Shown here: positions 29,085-38,394 of the stretch, in pieces
How the letters are laid out: the number at the start of each line of letters is the position of its first letter
How positions within the stretch are numbered: position 1 is the first letter of the stretch
Assembly (NCBI RefSeq): GCF_006385255.1
Contig: NZ_VFJE01000054.1
Span: forward strand, 248,001 to 312,000
From: Flavobacterium microcysteis
GTDB lineage: Bacteria; Bacteroidota; Bacteroidia; Flavobacteriales; Flavobacteriaceae
Direction of reading: 5' to 3'
Length of the DNA: 64,000 nucleotides
Notes under the pieces: generated by a model
The model's database searches: none
What the model saw: the letters and a program-made list of their open reading frames with translations, nothing else
What the model was told of the DNA's origin: nothing
Translations under genes and position numbers: made by a program

Positions 29085-30518
29085 ATGAAACACACAAAAG
29101 TTAAGGAGCTATTGAATAGTGCTCAAACATTGCAGGAAGTTTATGTAAAAGGCTGGGTAAGAACATTCAGAAATAATCAATTTATTGCTTTGAATGATGG
29201 CTCGACTATAAATAATATCCAATGTGTGGTTGATTTTGAAAATACTCCAGCAGATACGTTAAAACGTATTACTACTGGTGCTGCCGTTGCATTAAAAGGT
29301 TCTTTGACTGAAAGCAAAGGTGCTGGTCAGAAATATGAAATTCAGGTACGCAGCTTAGAAATTTTAGGTGATTCTGATCCTGAAAAATTTCCAATGCAGC
29401 CTAAAAAACATACGCTTGAATTTTTGCGTGCCAACGCTCACTTGCGTGTAAGAACCAATGCTTTTGGCGCTATCATGAGAGTGCGTTCCGTATTGTCTTT
29501 TGCCGTACACCAATATTTCCAGGAAAAAGGATTCGTATATGTAAATACTCCGGTAATTACAGGTGCTGATGCAGAAGGTGCTGGTGAAATGTTCCAGGTG
29601 ACTTCTTTGCCATTAGACAATCTGCCAAGAACAGAAGAAGGTCATATCGATTATAAAAAAGATTTCTTTGGGAAGCATACCAACCTAACCGTTTCCGGAC
29701 AGTTAGAAGGAGAAACTTTTGCCATGGCATTAGGACAGATTTACACTTTCGGACCTACATTCAGAGCTGAAAACTCAAATACTTCCCGTCACTTAGCGGA
29801 ATTTTGGATGATTGAACCAGAAGTAGCATTCAACGATTTGGATGACAACATGGATTTAGCGGAAGATTTTATCCAATATGTAATCAAATACACTATGGAT
29901 AAATGTGCTGACGACTTGAAATTCTTGGAAGGCCGTTTATTGGAAGAAGAAAAATCTAAGCCACAAGCGGAAAGAAGTGAAATGACTTTGCTTGAAAAAT
30001 TGAACTTTGTTTTAGAAAACAATTTTAAACGTGTTTCATATACGGAAGCTATCGATATTTTAAAGAACTCAACTCCTAATAAAAAGAAGAAATTCCAATA
30101 TATTATTGAGGAATGGGGAGCTGACTTACAGTCTGAACACGAGCGTTTCTTAGTTGAAAAGCACTTTAAATGTCCGGTAATCCTTTATGATTATCCTGCA
30201 AACATTAAGGCTTTTTACATGCGCCTGAACGAGGACGGAAAAACAGTACGTGCAATGGACATCCTTTTCCCAGGCATTGGAGAAATTGTAGGTGGATCAC
30301 AAAGAGAAGAACGTTACGATGTTTTGGTTGAAAAAATGAAAACATTAGGTATAGACGAAGAAGAACTTTGGTGGTATTTAGATACCAGACGTTTTGGAAC
30401 AGCAGTTCATAGCGGTTTTGGTCTTGGTTTTGAAAGACTGGTACTGTTTGTAACCGGAATGACAAATATCAGAGACGTAATTCCTTTTCCAAGGACTCCT
30501 GGAAATGCTGAGTTTTAA
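29085..30518 (+). CDS. asnS: Asparaginyl-tRNA synthetase
   Basis: Charges tRNA-Asn. The 477-residue class II synthetase has an N-terminal OB-fold anticodon-binding domain ([15 protein letters not shown]) and the catalytic core with [21 protein letters not shown] (motif 2; shown in part) and motif 3 GFGLGFERL near the end. Monocistronic, with a terminator downstream. Confidence 0.96.
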   Translation: MKHTKVKELLNSAQTLQEVYVKGWVRTFRNNQFIALNDGSTINNIQCVVDFENTPADTLKRITTGAAVALKGSLTESKGAGQKYEIQVRSLEILGDSDPEKFPMQPKKHTLEFLRANAHLRVRTNAFGAIMRVRSVLSFAVHQYFQEKGFVYVNTPVITGADAEGAGEMFQVTSLPLDNLPRTEEGHIDYKKDFFGKHTNLTVSGQLEGETFAMALGQIYTFGPTFRAENSNTSRHLAEFWMIEPEVAFNDLDDNMDLAEDFIQYVIKYTMDKCADDLKFLEGRLLEEEKSKPQAERSEMTLLEKLNFVLENNFKRVSYTEAIDILKNSTPNKKKKFQYIIEEWGADLQSEHERFLVEKHFKCPVILYDYPANIKAFYMRLNEDGKTVRAMDILFPGIGEIVGGSQREERYDVLVEKMKTLGIDEEELWWYLDTRRFGTAVHSGFGLGFERLVLFVTGMTNIRDVIPFPRTPGNAEF

Positions 30519-30540
30519 AACTTAAAATATTATATATTAT

Positions 30541-30572
30541 ATCCCGCTTTCGAAAGAAGCGGGATTTTTTTT
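30541..30572 (+). terminator. Terminator after asnS
   Basis: Arms ATCCCGCTT (30541-30549) and AAGCGGGAT (30557-30565), loop of 7 nt, then a long T-run. Confidence 0.9.
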
Positions 30573-30724
30573 GCAACTCCAGAACAATTAACAAATCCAG
30601 CACCATTAAACAACTTCATTTTAACTTATTGATTCACTATATTTTATATCTTAGTATTTAAGAATACACTTACAATGTATCTAAGAAATAAATAATAATA
30701 TAAAATAATTTAAAAACATAGAAA

Positions 30725-32110
30725 ATGCAAGTAATTAAGAATATTGACGATTTAAGGGGAGTAATTGGAGCTAACGATGGTGATGTTTGTTATGTCACAG
30801 ACTACATTGGAAATAACGATGGTGGTGGAGGTCATTTTGTCTGGAGAATAGCCGGTTTTACAACCGCAACAGATAATGGCGGCACAATTATAGTTCCAGG
30901 TGGTGCTAATCCAACAAATGGAAGATGGGTACGAAATATTGAGGGAACCACAATTAATGTCAGATGGTTTGGAATTCTTGGAAGAGAATCAGACGCAGAT
31001 TATTCTACTGAATTAAACAAACTAATAGTAGCATTTACCACAAGTGAAAAGGTTACGGGCGTTCAAATCATGTTTCCACGAGGTTATTATCGATTCAGAA
31101 ATGTAACTATTCCATCAGGCTTTACTTTGGTTGGAGAACAGACCGCAAGAAATAATTGGATTGCTAATATGCCAGTATTAATACGTCCGACTTATACCGC
31201 CAGTCCTGGCCTAAACGATTGTATTTTTAATTTTACAAACGATACAGAAAACGCTAGCCTTGAAAATTTATATATAGACGGTGATTACGAGAATCCTGCA
31301 GGCTCCGGGCTTTATGCAGCGGTAATTTTTAGCGGAAAATTCTGCTCTTTGATAAACAATAATATTGTCAACTGTGCTAAACATGCCGTTTTTGGATCTC
31401 CTTGGGCTTCAAGGATAGAAAACAACAATCTACATGGCCTAAAAGCAGCAACTGGTTATGGAAATGATTCCTCAACTGACAGAGGTTTTTTAGGTTCCTT
31501 ACATTTACAAAGCTTTGTTGACGGATGGATTATAAATAATGAAATTGGAGCAACAAGTACTTATCTGGACTTTAAAGATCCAAACAGAAAAGGTGTAGCT
31601 GTTTTTATCAAAGGTATGGAGGCATCAGTTGTAAATGGCAATGTTTTTGAAAATGGAGATCTCGCCGCATTTTTTATGGACGGCGGTTTTAATTATTTAT
31701 CCGGAAACCGATACGAATTAAGCATGAGTACAGGCCTTGAATTATACAATATGTTTCAATGTAATTTTCATGGAGAGCGTTTCACTAACAACAGCTTGAA
31801 AACTGTTGGCCGATATGACGATCTAGTCGTAAATCAAAATTGCGCTAACAACACTTTCATTTCGCCTACATTTACAAAAACATATAACCCTGGTTTAGCA
31901 AGTCTGAATATTGATGGGAAGGTCAGGTATAATATAACCAACTATGGAAATAATTCCGGCGTATGGAAAAATGTATTTATTTCACCTTACTTTACCAATA
32001 TTGGAACTTTAGATCCTAATACTTCTTATCCTAAGAACCCTGGAAGAAAATATGCTTTAACTCCTTATTGTGTTAATCCATCTGAAGTAGACCCTTATAT
32101 TATAGATTAA
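30725..32110 (+). CDS. Right-handed beta-helix protein, tailspike- or pectate-lyase-like
   Basis: A 461-residue protein with no signal peptide. The N-terminal part (about residues 1-70) has the VIKNIDDLRGV and GGGGHFVW pattern seen at the head of many phage tailspike-like and pectate-lyase-like proteins. From about residue 75 on it looks like a parallel beta-helix with repeated short strands and asparagine turns (ENNNLHGLK, NGNVFENGD). It would bind or cleave polysaccharides. With no export signal or phage genes around it, the gene may be a stray prophage remnant or a cytoplasmic/T9SS-independent protein. Substrate unknown. Confidence 0.6.
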   Translation: MQVIKNIDDLRGVIGANDGDVCYVTDYIGNNDGGGGHFVWRIAGFTTATDNGGTIIVPGGANPTNGRWVRNIEGTTINVRWFGILGRESDADYSTELNKLIVAFTTSEKVTGVQIMFPRGYYRFRNVTIPSGFTLVGEQTARNNWIANMPVLIRPTYTASPGLNDCIFNFTNDTENASLENLYIDGDYENPAGSGLYAAVIFSGKFCSLINNNIVNCAKHAVFGSPWASRIENNNLHGLKAATGYGNDSSTDRGFLGSLHLQSFVDGWIINNEIGATSTYLDFKDPNRKGVAVFIKGMEASVVNGNVFENGDLAAFFMDGGFNYLSGNRYELSMSTGLELYNMFQCNFHGERFTNNSLKTVGRYDDLVVNQNCANNTFISPTFTKTYNPGLASLNIDGKVRYNITNYGNNSGVWKNVFISPYFTNIGTLDPNTSYPKNPGRKYALTPYCVNPSEVDPYIID

Positions 32111-32253
32111 AAGCGGCATTTAAAATGCTGAGTTTTTTAAAAATCAATGCATTATCACAACCCTACCAAAAATGGCACAAGTTTATCTTAACGTGTGCCA
32201 TTTTTAGTTGAAAATGTTTAAATTTGAACTATAAATACCAAATAACTCAATAG

Positions 32254-33720
32254 ATGCTTAAGCAGTTTTTACAACTTAAATTGTCCCAGAAATTATCTCC
32301 ACAGCAAATCCAGCTGATGAAGCTAATCCAATTGCCTACGCAAGCTTTTGAACAACGATTAAAAGAAGAAATGGTTGAAAATCCGGCATTGGAAGCTGGA
32401 AAGGAAGAGGATGAATATGAAAGAGACGAATTCGAAAACGAGGATTATGACGATTATGATGAATTCGACAATGATAGAATTGATGCTGAAGATATCAACA
32501 TCGACGAATATTTAAGTAATGACGAAACGCCTGATTATAAACTACAGGCAAATAATTATAGTGATGATGATGAAGACCGCAGCATGCCTTTTGCAGCACC
32601 TGTGAGTTTCCATCAGGACCTTATCAATCAGTTGAATACTTTTATACTGAATGATGAGGAGCGTGAAATTGCAGAATTTTTAGTGGGAAGCATTGACGAT
32701 ATGGGCTACATTCGAAGAAGTGTTCCTGATATTGTTGACGATATGGCTTTTACTCAAGGTATTTATACCGATGAGAAAAACGTGGAAAGAATCCTGCATA
32801 TTATCCACGAATTAGAGCCTTCCGGAGTGGGTGCCCGTGACCTGCAAGAATGTCTTTTACTGCAACTAAAACATAAAACACCTACCGAATCTGTTGATTT
32901 GGCTATTGATATTTTGGAAAATCAGTTCGAATCTTTTACCAAAAAGCATTACGATAAATTACTCCAAAAATATGGTATTTCCCAAGACCAGCTGAAAAAA
33001 GCAATCGATGAGATTGAAAAGTTAAACCCAAAACCGGGCGGTGCTTTTACTGGAAACAACAAAATGATTGAACACATTGTTCCTGATTTTACGATCCGTA
33101 TTGTCGATGGCGAACTGGAATTAACCTTAAACGGACGAAATGCTCCAGAGCTACACGTTTCTAAAGATTATCAGGAAATGATGCAGACCTACAAAGCATC
33201 ACGTGACAAATCAAACCAACAGAAAGAAGCGGTGCAGTTCATCAAGCAAAAATTGGATTCTGCCAAATGGTTTATTGATGCTATTCGTCAGCGTCAGGAA
33301 ACTTTATTTGTGACGATGAATGCCATCATGCATTATCAGGAGGAATATTTCCTTGATGGCGATGAAACCAAGCTGAAACCGATGATTCTAAAAGATATTG
33401 CCGACATGATTGGTCTTGATATTTCTACGGTTTCGCGTGTGGCAAACAGCAAATATGTAGAAACTCCCTATGGTACAAAACTGATTAAGGAATTCTTTTC
33501 CGAAGCTATGAAAAATGACCAGGGTGAAGATGTCTCTACATTGGAAATCAAGAAAATATTGCAGAATGTCATTGAAGAAGAAGACAAGCAGAAACCGCTT
33601 CCTGACGATCAATTGGCCGACATATTAAAAGAAAAAGGCTATCCGATTGCCAGAAGGACGATTGCAAAATATAGAGAGCAATTGGATATTCCTGTTGCCC
33701 GAATGAGGAAGAAAATATAG
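32254..33720 (+). CDS. rpoN: RNA polymerase sigma-54 factor
   Basis: A 488-residue sigma factor. Region I opens with LSQKLSPQQIQLMKLIQLP, which binds the activator. An acidic region II runs from about residue 45 to 95, followed by the core-binding domain and the RpoN box (ARRTIAKYRE) near the C-terminus. It directs transcription from -24/-12 promoters that need AAA+ activators. The stop codon is followed after 3 bp by the next membrane-protein gene. Confidence 0.95.
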   Translation: MLKQFLQLKLSQKLSPQQIQLMKLIQLPTQAFEQRLKEEMVENPALEAGKEEDEYERDEFENEDYDDYDEFDNDRIDAEDINIDEYLSNDETPDYKLQANNYSDDDEDRSMPFAAPVSFHQDLINQLNTFILNDEEREIAEFLVGSIDDMGYIRRSVPDIVDDMAFTQGIYTDEKNVERILHIIHELEPSGVGARDLQECLLLQLKHKTPTESVDLAIDILENQFESFTKKHYDKLLQKYGISQDQLKKAIDEIEKLNPKPGGAFTGNNKMIEHIVPDFTIRIVDGELELTLNGRNAPELHVSKDYQEMMQTYKASRDKSNQQKEAVQFIKQKLDSAKWFIDAIRQRQETLFVTMNAIMHYQEEYFLDGDETKLKPMILKDIADMIGLDISTVSRVANSKYVETPYGTKLIKEFFSEAMKNDQGEDVSTLEIKKILQNVIEEEDKQKPLPDDQLADILKEKGYPIARRTIAKYREQLDIPVARMRKKI

Positions 33721-33723
33721 CTA

Positions 33724-34329
33724 GTGAAAAAACTGCTTTCTATAGTTTCCTATGTGTTCCATCCGATGTTTATTTCGGTATATGCAGTCCTGCTCTATTT
33801 TTTCCTGACAGATCGATACCATCCCTATCAGGAAGTCTTTTTGATTACGATACAGGTCATCATCCTGACAATACTGATTCCGATTTCAATATTTTATTTT
33901 CTGATGACATTGGGCAAAGCCAATTCTTTTATGCTTTCGGAAATTTCGCAGCGTAGAATTCCTTTGGTTGTAAATACAATACTGCTTTATATCCTGATAA
34001 CGCAAAGCATCCGAATTGAGCTTATTCCTGAGCTTTATTACTTTTTCTTTGGAGCTTTGGTCAGTACGATTCTGGCTTTTCTTTTTATTTTTATCAACCT
34101 GAAGGCAAGCATTCACATGATTGCTATTAGTGCGATTACCGTTTTTACGATAGGATTTAGCCTTCATACGCAGACCAACCATCTCTATCTCGTTGCATTT
34201 TTTGTGTTGTTAAACGGAGTTGTGGCCACATCAAGATTGTCGATGAAGGCTCATGATACCAAAGAATTGATTGCGGGCTTTTTGTCAGGGACACTACCTC
34301 AGATAGCGCTTCTTTATTTCTGGTTATAG
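33724..34329 (+). CDS. Conserved membrane protein, possibly PAP2-like
   Basis: A 201-residue protein with five to six hydrophobic segments and a GTG start immediately after rpoN, so it is probably cotranscribed. The last third (SRLSMKAHDTKELIAGFLSG) recalls the H...G pattern of PAP2 phosphatases, but the full catalytic motifs are not evident. I do not assign a function. It overlaps the convergent barrel gene by 6 bp. Confidence 0.65.
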   Translation: MKKLLSIVSYVFHPMFISVYAVLLYFFLTDRYHPYQEVFLITIQVIILTILIPISIFYFLMTLGKANSFMLSEISQRRIPLVVNTILLYILITQSIRIELIPELYYFFFGALVSTILAFLFIFINLKASIHMIAISAITVFTIGFSLHTQTNHLYLVAFFVLLNGVVATSRLSMKAHDTKELIAGFLSGTLPQIALLYFWL

Positions 34330-35148
34330 GATATAGAACATCAGTCCAACATTCACGGTATTCATATCGATTGATTTTCCATCGATTTTAGCATCCGATT
34401 TAAACAGCGAATTCAGGCCATAATACGCATGGAAGTTCCACGTATTATAACCGAAGGAGATATAGGCTCCATATTGCAGTTTATTAAAATCATCATTGCC
34501 AAAAATTCTGATTTTTTCGTTTCCTTGAACATATTTTGATTTGTTAAGCACTAGGCAGCTGAGCTTAAATCCTGTGTATATCCTCCAAAAACGGTGGCTT
34601 TGAATTGTTGAAGTCCTCCATCGGAATTCGATTGGCAGGTCTATATAATGGAGTGCAAATTTATTCTTATCAAAATTCACATCATTTTCGTTAACCACCT
34701 CATAAAAAGGTTTTCCGTCAACTTCAGTGATTTTTATATTCTGCCTGTAATCGTTCATCGAATAGCCCAAACCAATACCTATGGCAACATTTCTTCTTTT
34801 GTTCAATGGGAAATCTCTTAAAAAACCGATATGAAGTCCGGAAGAAAATGAGTTCTGACTTACGCCATCTGGCCTCTTCTGTAACAAATCATAAGTCAAT
34901 CCAATATAAAACTGATCTTCCCTGTATAAGGAGTCGATTACCGTTACCGTAGCGTTTATGGAATCTTTTTTTCTTTGATCTTCTTCCACTTTACGGATAT
35001 TGGTAGTTTTATCATTGCTTAAAACTTCCTTGATACGCTCCTGTTCTTCTCTCTCCTGCGCCTGCTTGATCTGCTTATCTTTCACCGGATCCTGGGCAAA
35101 AGCGCTTAAAGAAATAAAGAGTATAAAGATGCTGAAGTACTTTTTCAT
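34324..35148 (-). CDS. Outer-membrane beta-barrel protein (PorT-like)
   Basis: A 274-residue exported protein. The signal peptide is MKKYFSIFILFISLSAFAQ, then comes a charged, helical linker rich in K, E and Q (about residues 20-60). An eight-stranded-looking barrel with aromatic-ended strands follows and ends in the typical FYIL. It resembles the PorT-like barrel family of Bacteroidetes; an actual role in type IX secretion is not shown. The ATG at 35148 opens the signal peptide. Confidence 0.75.
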   Translation of the reverse strand: MKKYFSIFILFISLSAFAQDPVKDKQIKQAQEREEQERIKEVLSNDKTTNIRKVEEDQRKKDSINATVTVIDSLYREDQFYIGLTYDLLQKRPDGVSQNSFSSGLHIGFLRDFPLNKRRNVAIGIGLGYSMNDYRQNIKITEVDGKPFYEVVNENDVNFDKNKFALHYIDLPIEFRWRTSTIQSHRFWRIYTGFKLSCLVLNKSKYVQGNEKIRIFGNDDFNKLQYGAYISFGYNTWNFHAYYGLNSLFKSDAKIDGKSIDMNTVNVGLMFYIL

Positions 35149-35338
35149 AGATAGGACTGTTGTGCAAATAAAAGTAATAAAAAAAGACAACTTTTAGACC
35201 AGCATTTTTGAAGACAAAAAAGAATTTGAACATTTATATAACCTACCGGTATATAGTCATTTAAACTTTTTGTTTTAAATTCCTATCTACTTTCAATAAA
35301 GTGTTCAGTTGTACAAATACTCTAAAATTATCAGACAA

Positions 35339-35794
35339 TCAATTACCGTCTTTACTGTAGAGGTTCAAATTATTTACCGAAAGCCTTTCTTTCAGCCATT
35401 TCCTAAACCTTTCTTTATTCTCCTTGTCCAGCTTAGCGGAAGTTTCATAAACAACTGCCGTTATTGGAATGACACTGTCTTTTTGAATCGCAATGTTATT
35501 TTTATATACACCTATGGAAGTAACCGAGGGAAAAAGCGCATTGGTTTCTTTTAGGATTTGCACATTATCAAAACGCATATCTGCGAGCTCTTTTTCAAGC
35601 TTCATAATTTTAGCATCCTTGCCATCCACTTCATTTTCACTGCTTCGTATTTGGTTAAGTATATCACCCTTGAGAGCTGAGAGCTTGTCCGTACTGTCCT
35701 GACGAATAAGAAGCTTGCCATCTTGCAGATATTTATTTTTTACAAATTCTTTTTGAAGTTCGCCGAGTTCCGCCTTGTCAAATTTTTTAGACAA
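35339..35794 (-). CDS. Hypothetical coiled-coil protein next to the ICE boundary
   Basis: A 151-residue protein that I do not recognise. It starts at a TTG; the frame is closed by a stop two codons further upstream, so no longer start exists. The middle (about residues 45-80) looks like a coiled coil (DAKIMKLEKELADM), and the C-terminal half resembles an OmpA/KAP-like exponent domain only weakly. A -7 box lies 18 nt upstream. The ICE begins just beyond, so the upstream part of its promoter may now come from the element. Confidence 0.55.
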   Translation of the reverse strand: MSKKFDKAELGELQKEFVKNKYLQDGKLLIRQDSTDKLSALKGDILNQIRSSENEVDGKDAKIMKLEKELADMRFDNVQILKETNALFPSVTSIGVYKNNIAIQKDSVIPITAVVYETSAKLDKENKERFRKWLKERLSVNNLNLYSKDGN

Positions 35795-35811
35795 AAAAGA
35801 TTATTAAAATG

Positions 35812-35819
35812 CAAAGATA
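35812..35819 (-). promoter_or_regulatory. -7 promoter box of the coiled-coil gene
   Basis: Minus-strand TATCTTTG matches TAnnTTTG. No -33 TTG is found at 17-23 nt upstream, which would fall near the ICE end. Confidence 0.45.
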
Positions 35820-35933
35820 AGCAAAACGGTTAAACCCGTTATTATACAATGCTTTATAAAAGTGTAGTCCTTTTTGAGAACTCTCTGTCCGATAGGTTTT
35901 GGGCTTGAAAATACAAAGTTAGGTTCCTAAATC

Positions 35934-35954
35934 GTTACCAATTCAGTTGGTAAC
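35934..35954. other. Inverted repeat, candidate attachment core
   Basis: GTTACCAA (35934-35941), spacer TTCAG, TTGGTAAC (35947-35954): a perfect 8-bp inverted repeat with a 5-nt centre. Tyrosine recombinases bind such paired arms around the crossover region. It could instead be an operator of the integrase gene, which starts 100 nt downstream. Confidence 0.4.
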
Positions 35955-36053
35955 TACCCAAATCTAACTGTTTATATTTCAGTCTTTTGCACTCATTTTT
36001 ATGTTTCCTTGTAACTCAATGTAATTTAATTTTAAACATTAAACATTGTGGTT

Positions 36054-37304
36054 ATGGAACAGACAAAAAGGTCAACGTTTAAATTGCTTTTCTACCTGAA
36101 AAAGAACGAACCAAAAAAGAACGGTAATGCTCCGATTATGGCACGTATTACCATTGACGGAGTAGCTAAAACTTTCGGAACAAAGTTAGAAATTAACGCA
36201 GAAAATTGGGATTTAAAATTCGGTAGAGTTTTAGGCAAAAGTGCAGAAGCATTAAAAGTAAACAAGAAATTAGACAACATTCGAGGTCGTATTGATACGA
36301 TTTACGAAGATATGCTCAAACACGAGGGCTTTGCCACTTCGCAAAAAGTGAAGCTCGCCTTTTTGGGCGTTGGTGTAATGGACGATGCTATACTAAAAGT
36401 TTTCAACGACCAAAACGATGAGTTTAAAAAGTTAGTTGATAAAGGAGAACGTTCGCAAAGTACCTACGATAAGTACCTTTATGTCTACAATCATCTTTCA
36501 AACTTTATACAATTACGCTATCATCGGGAAGATATGGCTTTTCGTGAATTGAATAACGATTTTATCCGTGAGTTTGATTTTTACCTCCGCTACGATTTAC
36601 AATTAAGCCATAATACTATTTGGGTGTACACAATGCCTGTTTTGGCTTTGGCGGAGTTAGCCATTAAAAAAGGGCTGATACGTGATTATCCTTTTGAGGA
36701 TTACGAAATCAGTATGGAGGAAACCGACCGAGGTTACATATTGAAAGAGGACGTTGAGAAACTAATGCTTAGTAAGCCTCCGCACAAACGGTATGAAGTT
36801 GTAAAAGACCTGTTTATTTTCAGTTGTTTTACAGGGCTTGCCTATGCAGATATTAAGAAATTAAAAAGAAGCAATATACAATCATTCTTTGACGGGCATC
36901 AATGGATTATCAGTCGGAGAAAGAAATCAGATGTTTCTTCCAATGTTCGGTTAATGGATATTCCAAAACGTATCATTGAGAAGTATATCGGCACAACCCG
37001 TAATGAGTTTATATTCCCTATCCCAACCAATGCTACTTGTAATAAGCACGTCGCTAAGCTGATTGAAAATGCAGAAATTATTACGGAGCAAAAAGTAACT
37101 TTCCACACGGCAAGGCATACTTTCGGAACAATGTTTTTGACCGAGGGCGTACCTCTCGAAAGTCTTAGCAAAATGATGGGGCATAAAAATATATCTACGA
37201 CACAGATTTATGCGAAGATTACCAGCCAAAAAATCAGTAAGGATATGGATTTGGTAACTCCGAAATTTAAAGCAATGGAAGAAGCATTTTTAATGGCTAT
37301 CTAA
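36054..37304 (+). CDS. int: Tyrosine-type site-specific integrase (IntDOT-like)
   Basis: Integrates and excises the ICE. The 416-residue protein has an N-terminal arm-binding domain (KRSTFKLLFYLKKNEPKKNG), a SAM-like core-binding domain, and the catalytic domain. Catalytic residues seen are HTARH (H351, R354), the GH in MMGHKN, and the nucleophile near Y386 (STTQIYAKI). At the box I position the sequence is TGLAYADI, with alanine at about 262 where most tyrosine recombinases have arginine. The well-studied IntDOT also lacks that arginine, so this fits the subfamily. The ATG at 36054 is preferred to a GTG two codons earlier. Confidence 0.92.
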   Translation: MEQTKRSTFKLLFYLKKNEPKKNGNAPIMARITIDGVAKTFGTKLEINAENWDLKFGRVLGKSAEALKVNKKLDNIRGRIDTIYEDMLKHEGFATSQKVKLAFLGVGVMDDAILKVFNDQNDEFKKLVDKGERSQSTYDKYLYVYNHLSNFIQLRYHREDMAFRELNNDFIREFDFYLRYDLQLSHNTIWVYTMPVLALAELAIKKGLIRDYPFEDYEISMEETDRGYILKEDVEKLMLSKPPHKRYEVVKDLFIFSCFTGLAYADIKKLKRSNIQSFFDGHQWIISRRKKSDVSSNVRLMDIPKRIIEKYIGTTRNEFIFPIPTNATCNKHVAKLIENAEIITEQKVTFHTARHTFGTMFLTEGVPLESLSKMMGHKNISTTQIYAKITSQKISKDMDLVTPKFKAMEEAFLMAI

Positions 37305-37327
37305 TTAAATTCATAAACATTTTTTTT

Positions 37328-37356
37328 AACAGAGCTTGACGGCTCTGTTTTTTTTT
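37328..37356 (+). terminator. Terminator after the integrase gene
   Basis: Arms AACAGAGC (37328-37335) and GCTCTGTT (37342-37349), loop TTGACG, followed by a long T-run. Confidence 0.85.
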
Positions 37357-37500
37357 GCCCTAACTTTTTATAGCCAAAGCACATTTACCTCCCTTTCCAA
37401 TCCCTCGCTGTAAAAGAGCTTTCGGCTATTTCTGAAACAGAAATTTGAAAAACGCCCCTCCGCTCATTCCACTTTCCGGCATTTTTAAAATACCTGTTAG

Positions 37501-37521
37501 GTGTGGCTTTGAGAGCCACAC
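37501..37521. other. Hairpin GTGTGGCT/AGCCACAC
   Basis: A perfect 8-bp stem (37501-37508 with 37514-37521) and a 5-nt loop. There is no good T-run on either strand, so it is a structural element or a weak terminator. Confidence 0.5.
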
Positions 37522-37667
37522 TACAACCACTAAAACATTTATCTATTCAGGGAAATAGAAAGTATTATTTCAATTCAAGACAGACCATTTTCTAATGCAA
37601 TTTTCCTGGCTTCCACATTCTCTTTTATTCAAAGAAGCCTGTATGCACTATTGTCCCATTTCAAGAG

Positions 37668-37701
37668 CAAAGGTATTTCCGTGTTCTTAACGCCGCCAAA
37701 A
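37668..37701 (-). promoter_or_regulatory. Minus-strand promoter in the int-ssb interval
   Basis: Minus-strand TTTTGG (about 37696-37701) and TACCTTTG (37668-37675) are separated by about 21 nt, a full match to the Bacteroidetes promoter spacing. No ORF follows on the minus strand before the hairpin at 37501, so the product may be a small RNA of about 160 nt. Confidence 0.45.
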
Positions 37702-37848
37702 GGTCAAGCAAGTTTGGAAAAAAATCTCCACCCGTTGGGTAGTATTTGTTTTCCAAAACCTTGTGTCGCCTAAACACGAACCTTTTATGCTCGTGAAACG
37801 AAACATAGCATACTCCGGCTCTTTGGACGAATAAAAAAAATGTCAGTT

Positions 37849-37947
37849 ATGAAAATTATAAGCATTGAAAATGGTAATGAAACGAAACAGCACCTCCTCT
37901 CATTACCGAATAAATCAAAAAAAATTAAATCAAATATCAATCACTAA
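37849..37947 (+). CDS. Possible 32-residue peptide upstream of ssb
   Basis: An ATG at 37849 opens 32 codons (begins MKIISIENGNET) and ends 12 bp before the ssb ATG. The peptide is charged and has no recognisable family. It may be a leader peptide or chance; nothing beyond position supports it. Confidence 0.2.
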   Translation: MKIISIENGNETKQHLLSLPNKSKKIKSNINH

Positions 37948-37959
37948 AAATCAGAAAAA

Positions 37960-38352
37960 ATGAACATCACAGGCAGACTGACAAGAAATGCGGAAGTACG
38001 CACATTGTCGAACGAAAAACAGGTAGTAAACTTTTCCGTAGCGGTAAATGACGGCTACAAAAACAGGCAGGGCGAATGGGTAGAGCAAACGGCTTACTTC
38101 GATTGTGCCTATTGGATTAGTGCAAACGTGGCAAGGCTACTGACAAAAGGCACTTTGGTAGAACTCACAGGGCGAGTAAGCACAAGGGCGTGGACAGGCA
38201 AAGACGGAGAAGCGAGAGCAGGTTTGAATTTCCATACCTCACAAATCAAATTGCACGGAGGTAGTAACAGAGCCGAAACCGTACAAGCTACTGCACAATC
38301 TGAAAACGACGGATTTACAGCAGAGGGAACAGAGGACGACCTACCATTCTAA
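37960..38352 (+). CDS. ssb: Single-stranded DNA-binding protein
   Basis: A 130-residue OB-fold protein. It begins MNITGRLTRNAEVRTL and contains the typical VNFSVAVNDGYKN and YFDCAYWIS stretches, and ends in the acidic tip DDLPF through which SSB recruits partners. ICE-encoded SSB protects transferred single strands. It heads the plus-strand run that includes DUF932 and the PRTRC genes. Confidence 0.93.
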   Translation: MNITGRLTRNAEVRTLSNEKQVVNFSVAVNDGYKNRQGEWVEQTAYFDCAYWISANVARLLTKGTLVELTGRVSTRAWTGKDGEARAGLNFHTSQIKLHGGSNRAETVQATAQSENDGFTAEGTEDDLPF

Positions 38353-38394
38353 AACAAGTATTCAATCATTTTTTAACATCAAAATTTTATCAAA

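Larger units (their letters stand above)
37357..37848. other. Non-coding interval between int and ssb
   Basis: No reading frame with coding character is seen in about 490 bp. It contains a perfect hairpin (37501-37521) and a minus-strand promoter-like pair (37668-37701), described separately. It probably holds regulatory or RNA elements of the ICE. Confidence 0.5.

Noticed and set aside
30725..32110. Prophage
   Set aside because: Only one tailspike-like gene is present; no capsid, terminase, lysis or integrase genes surround it.
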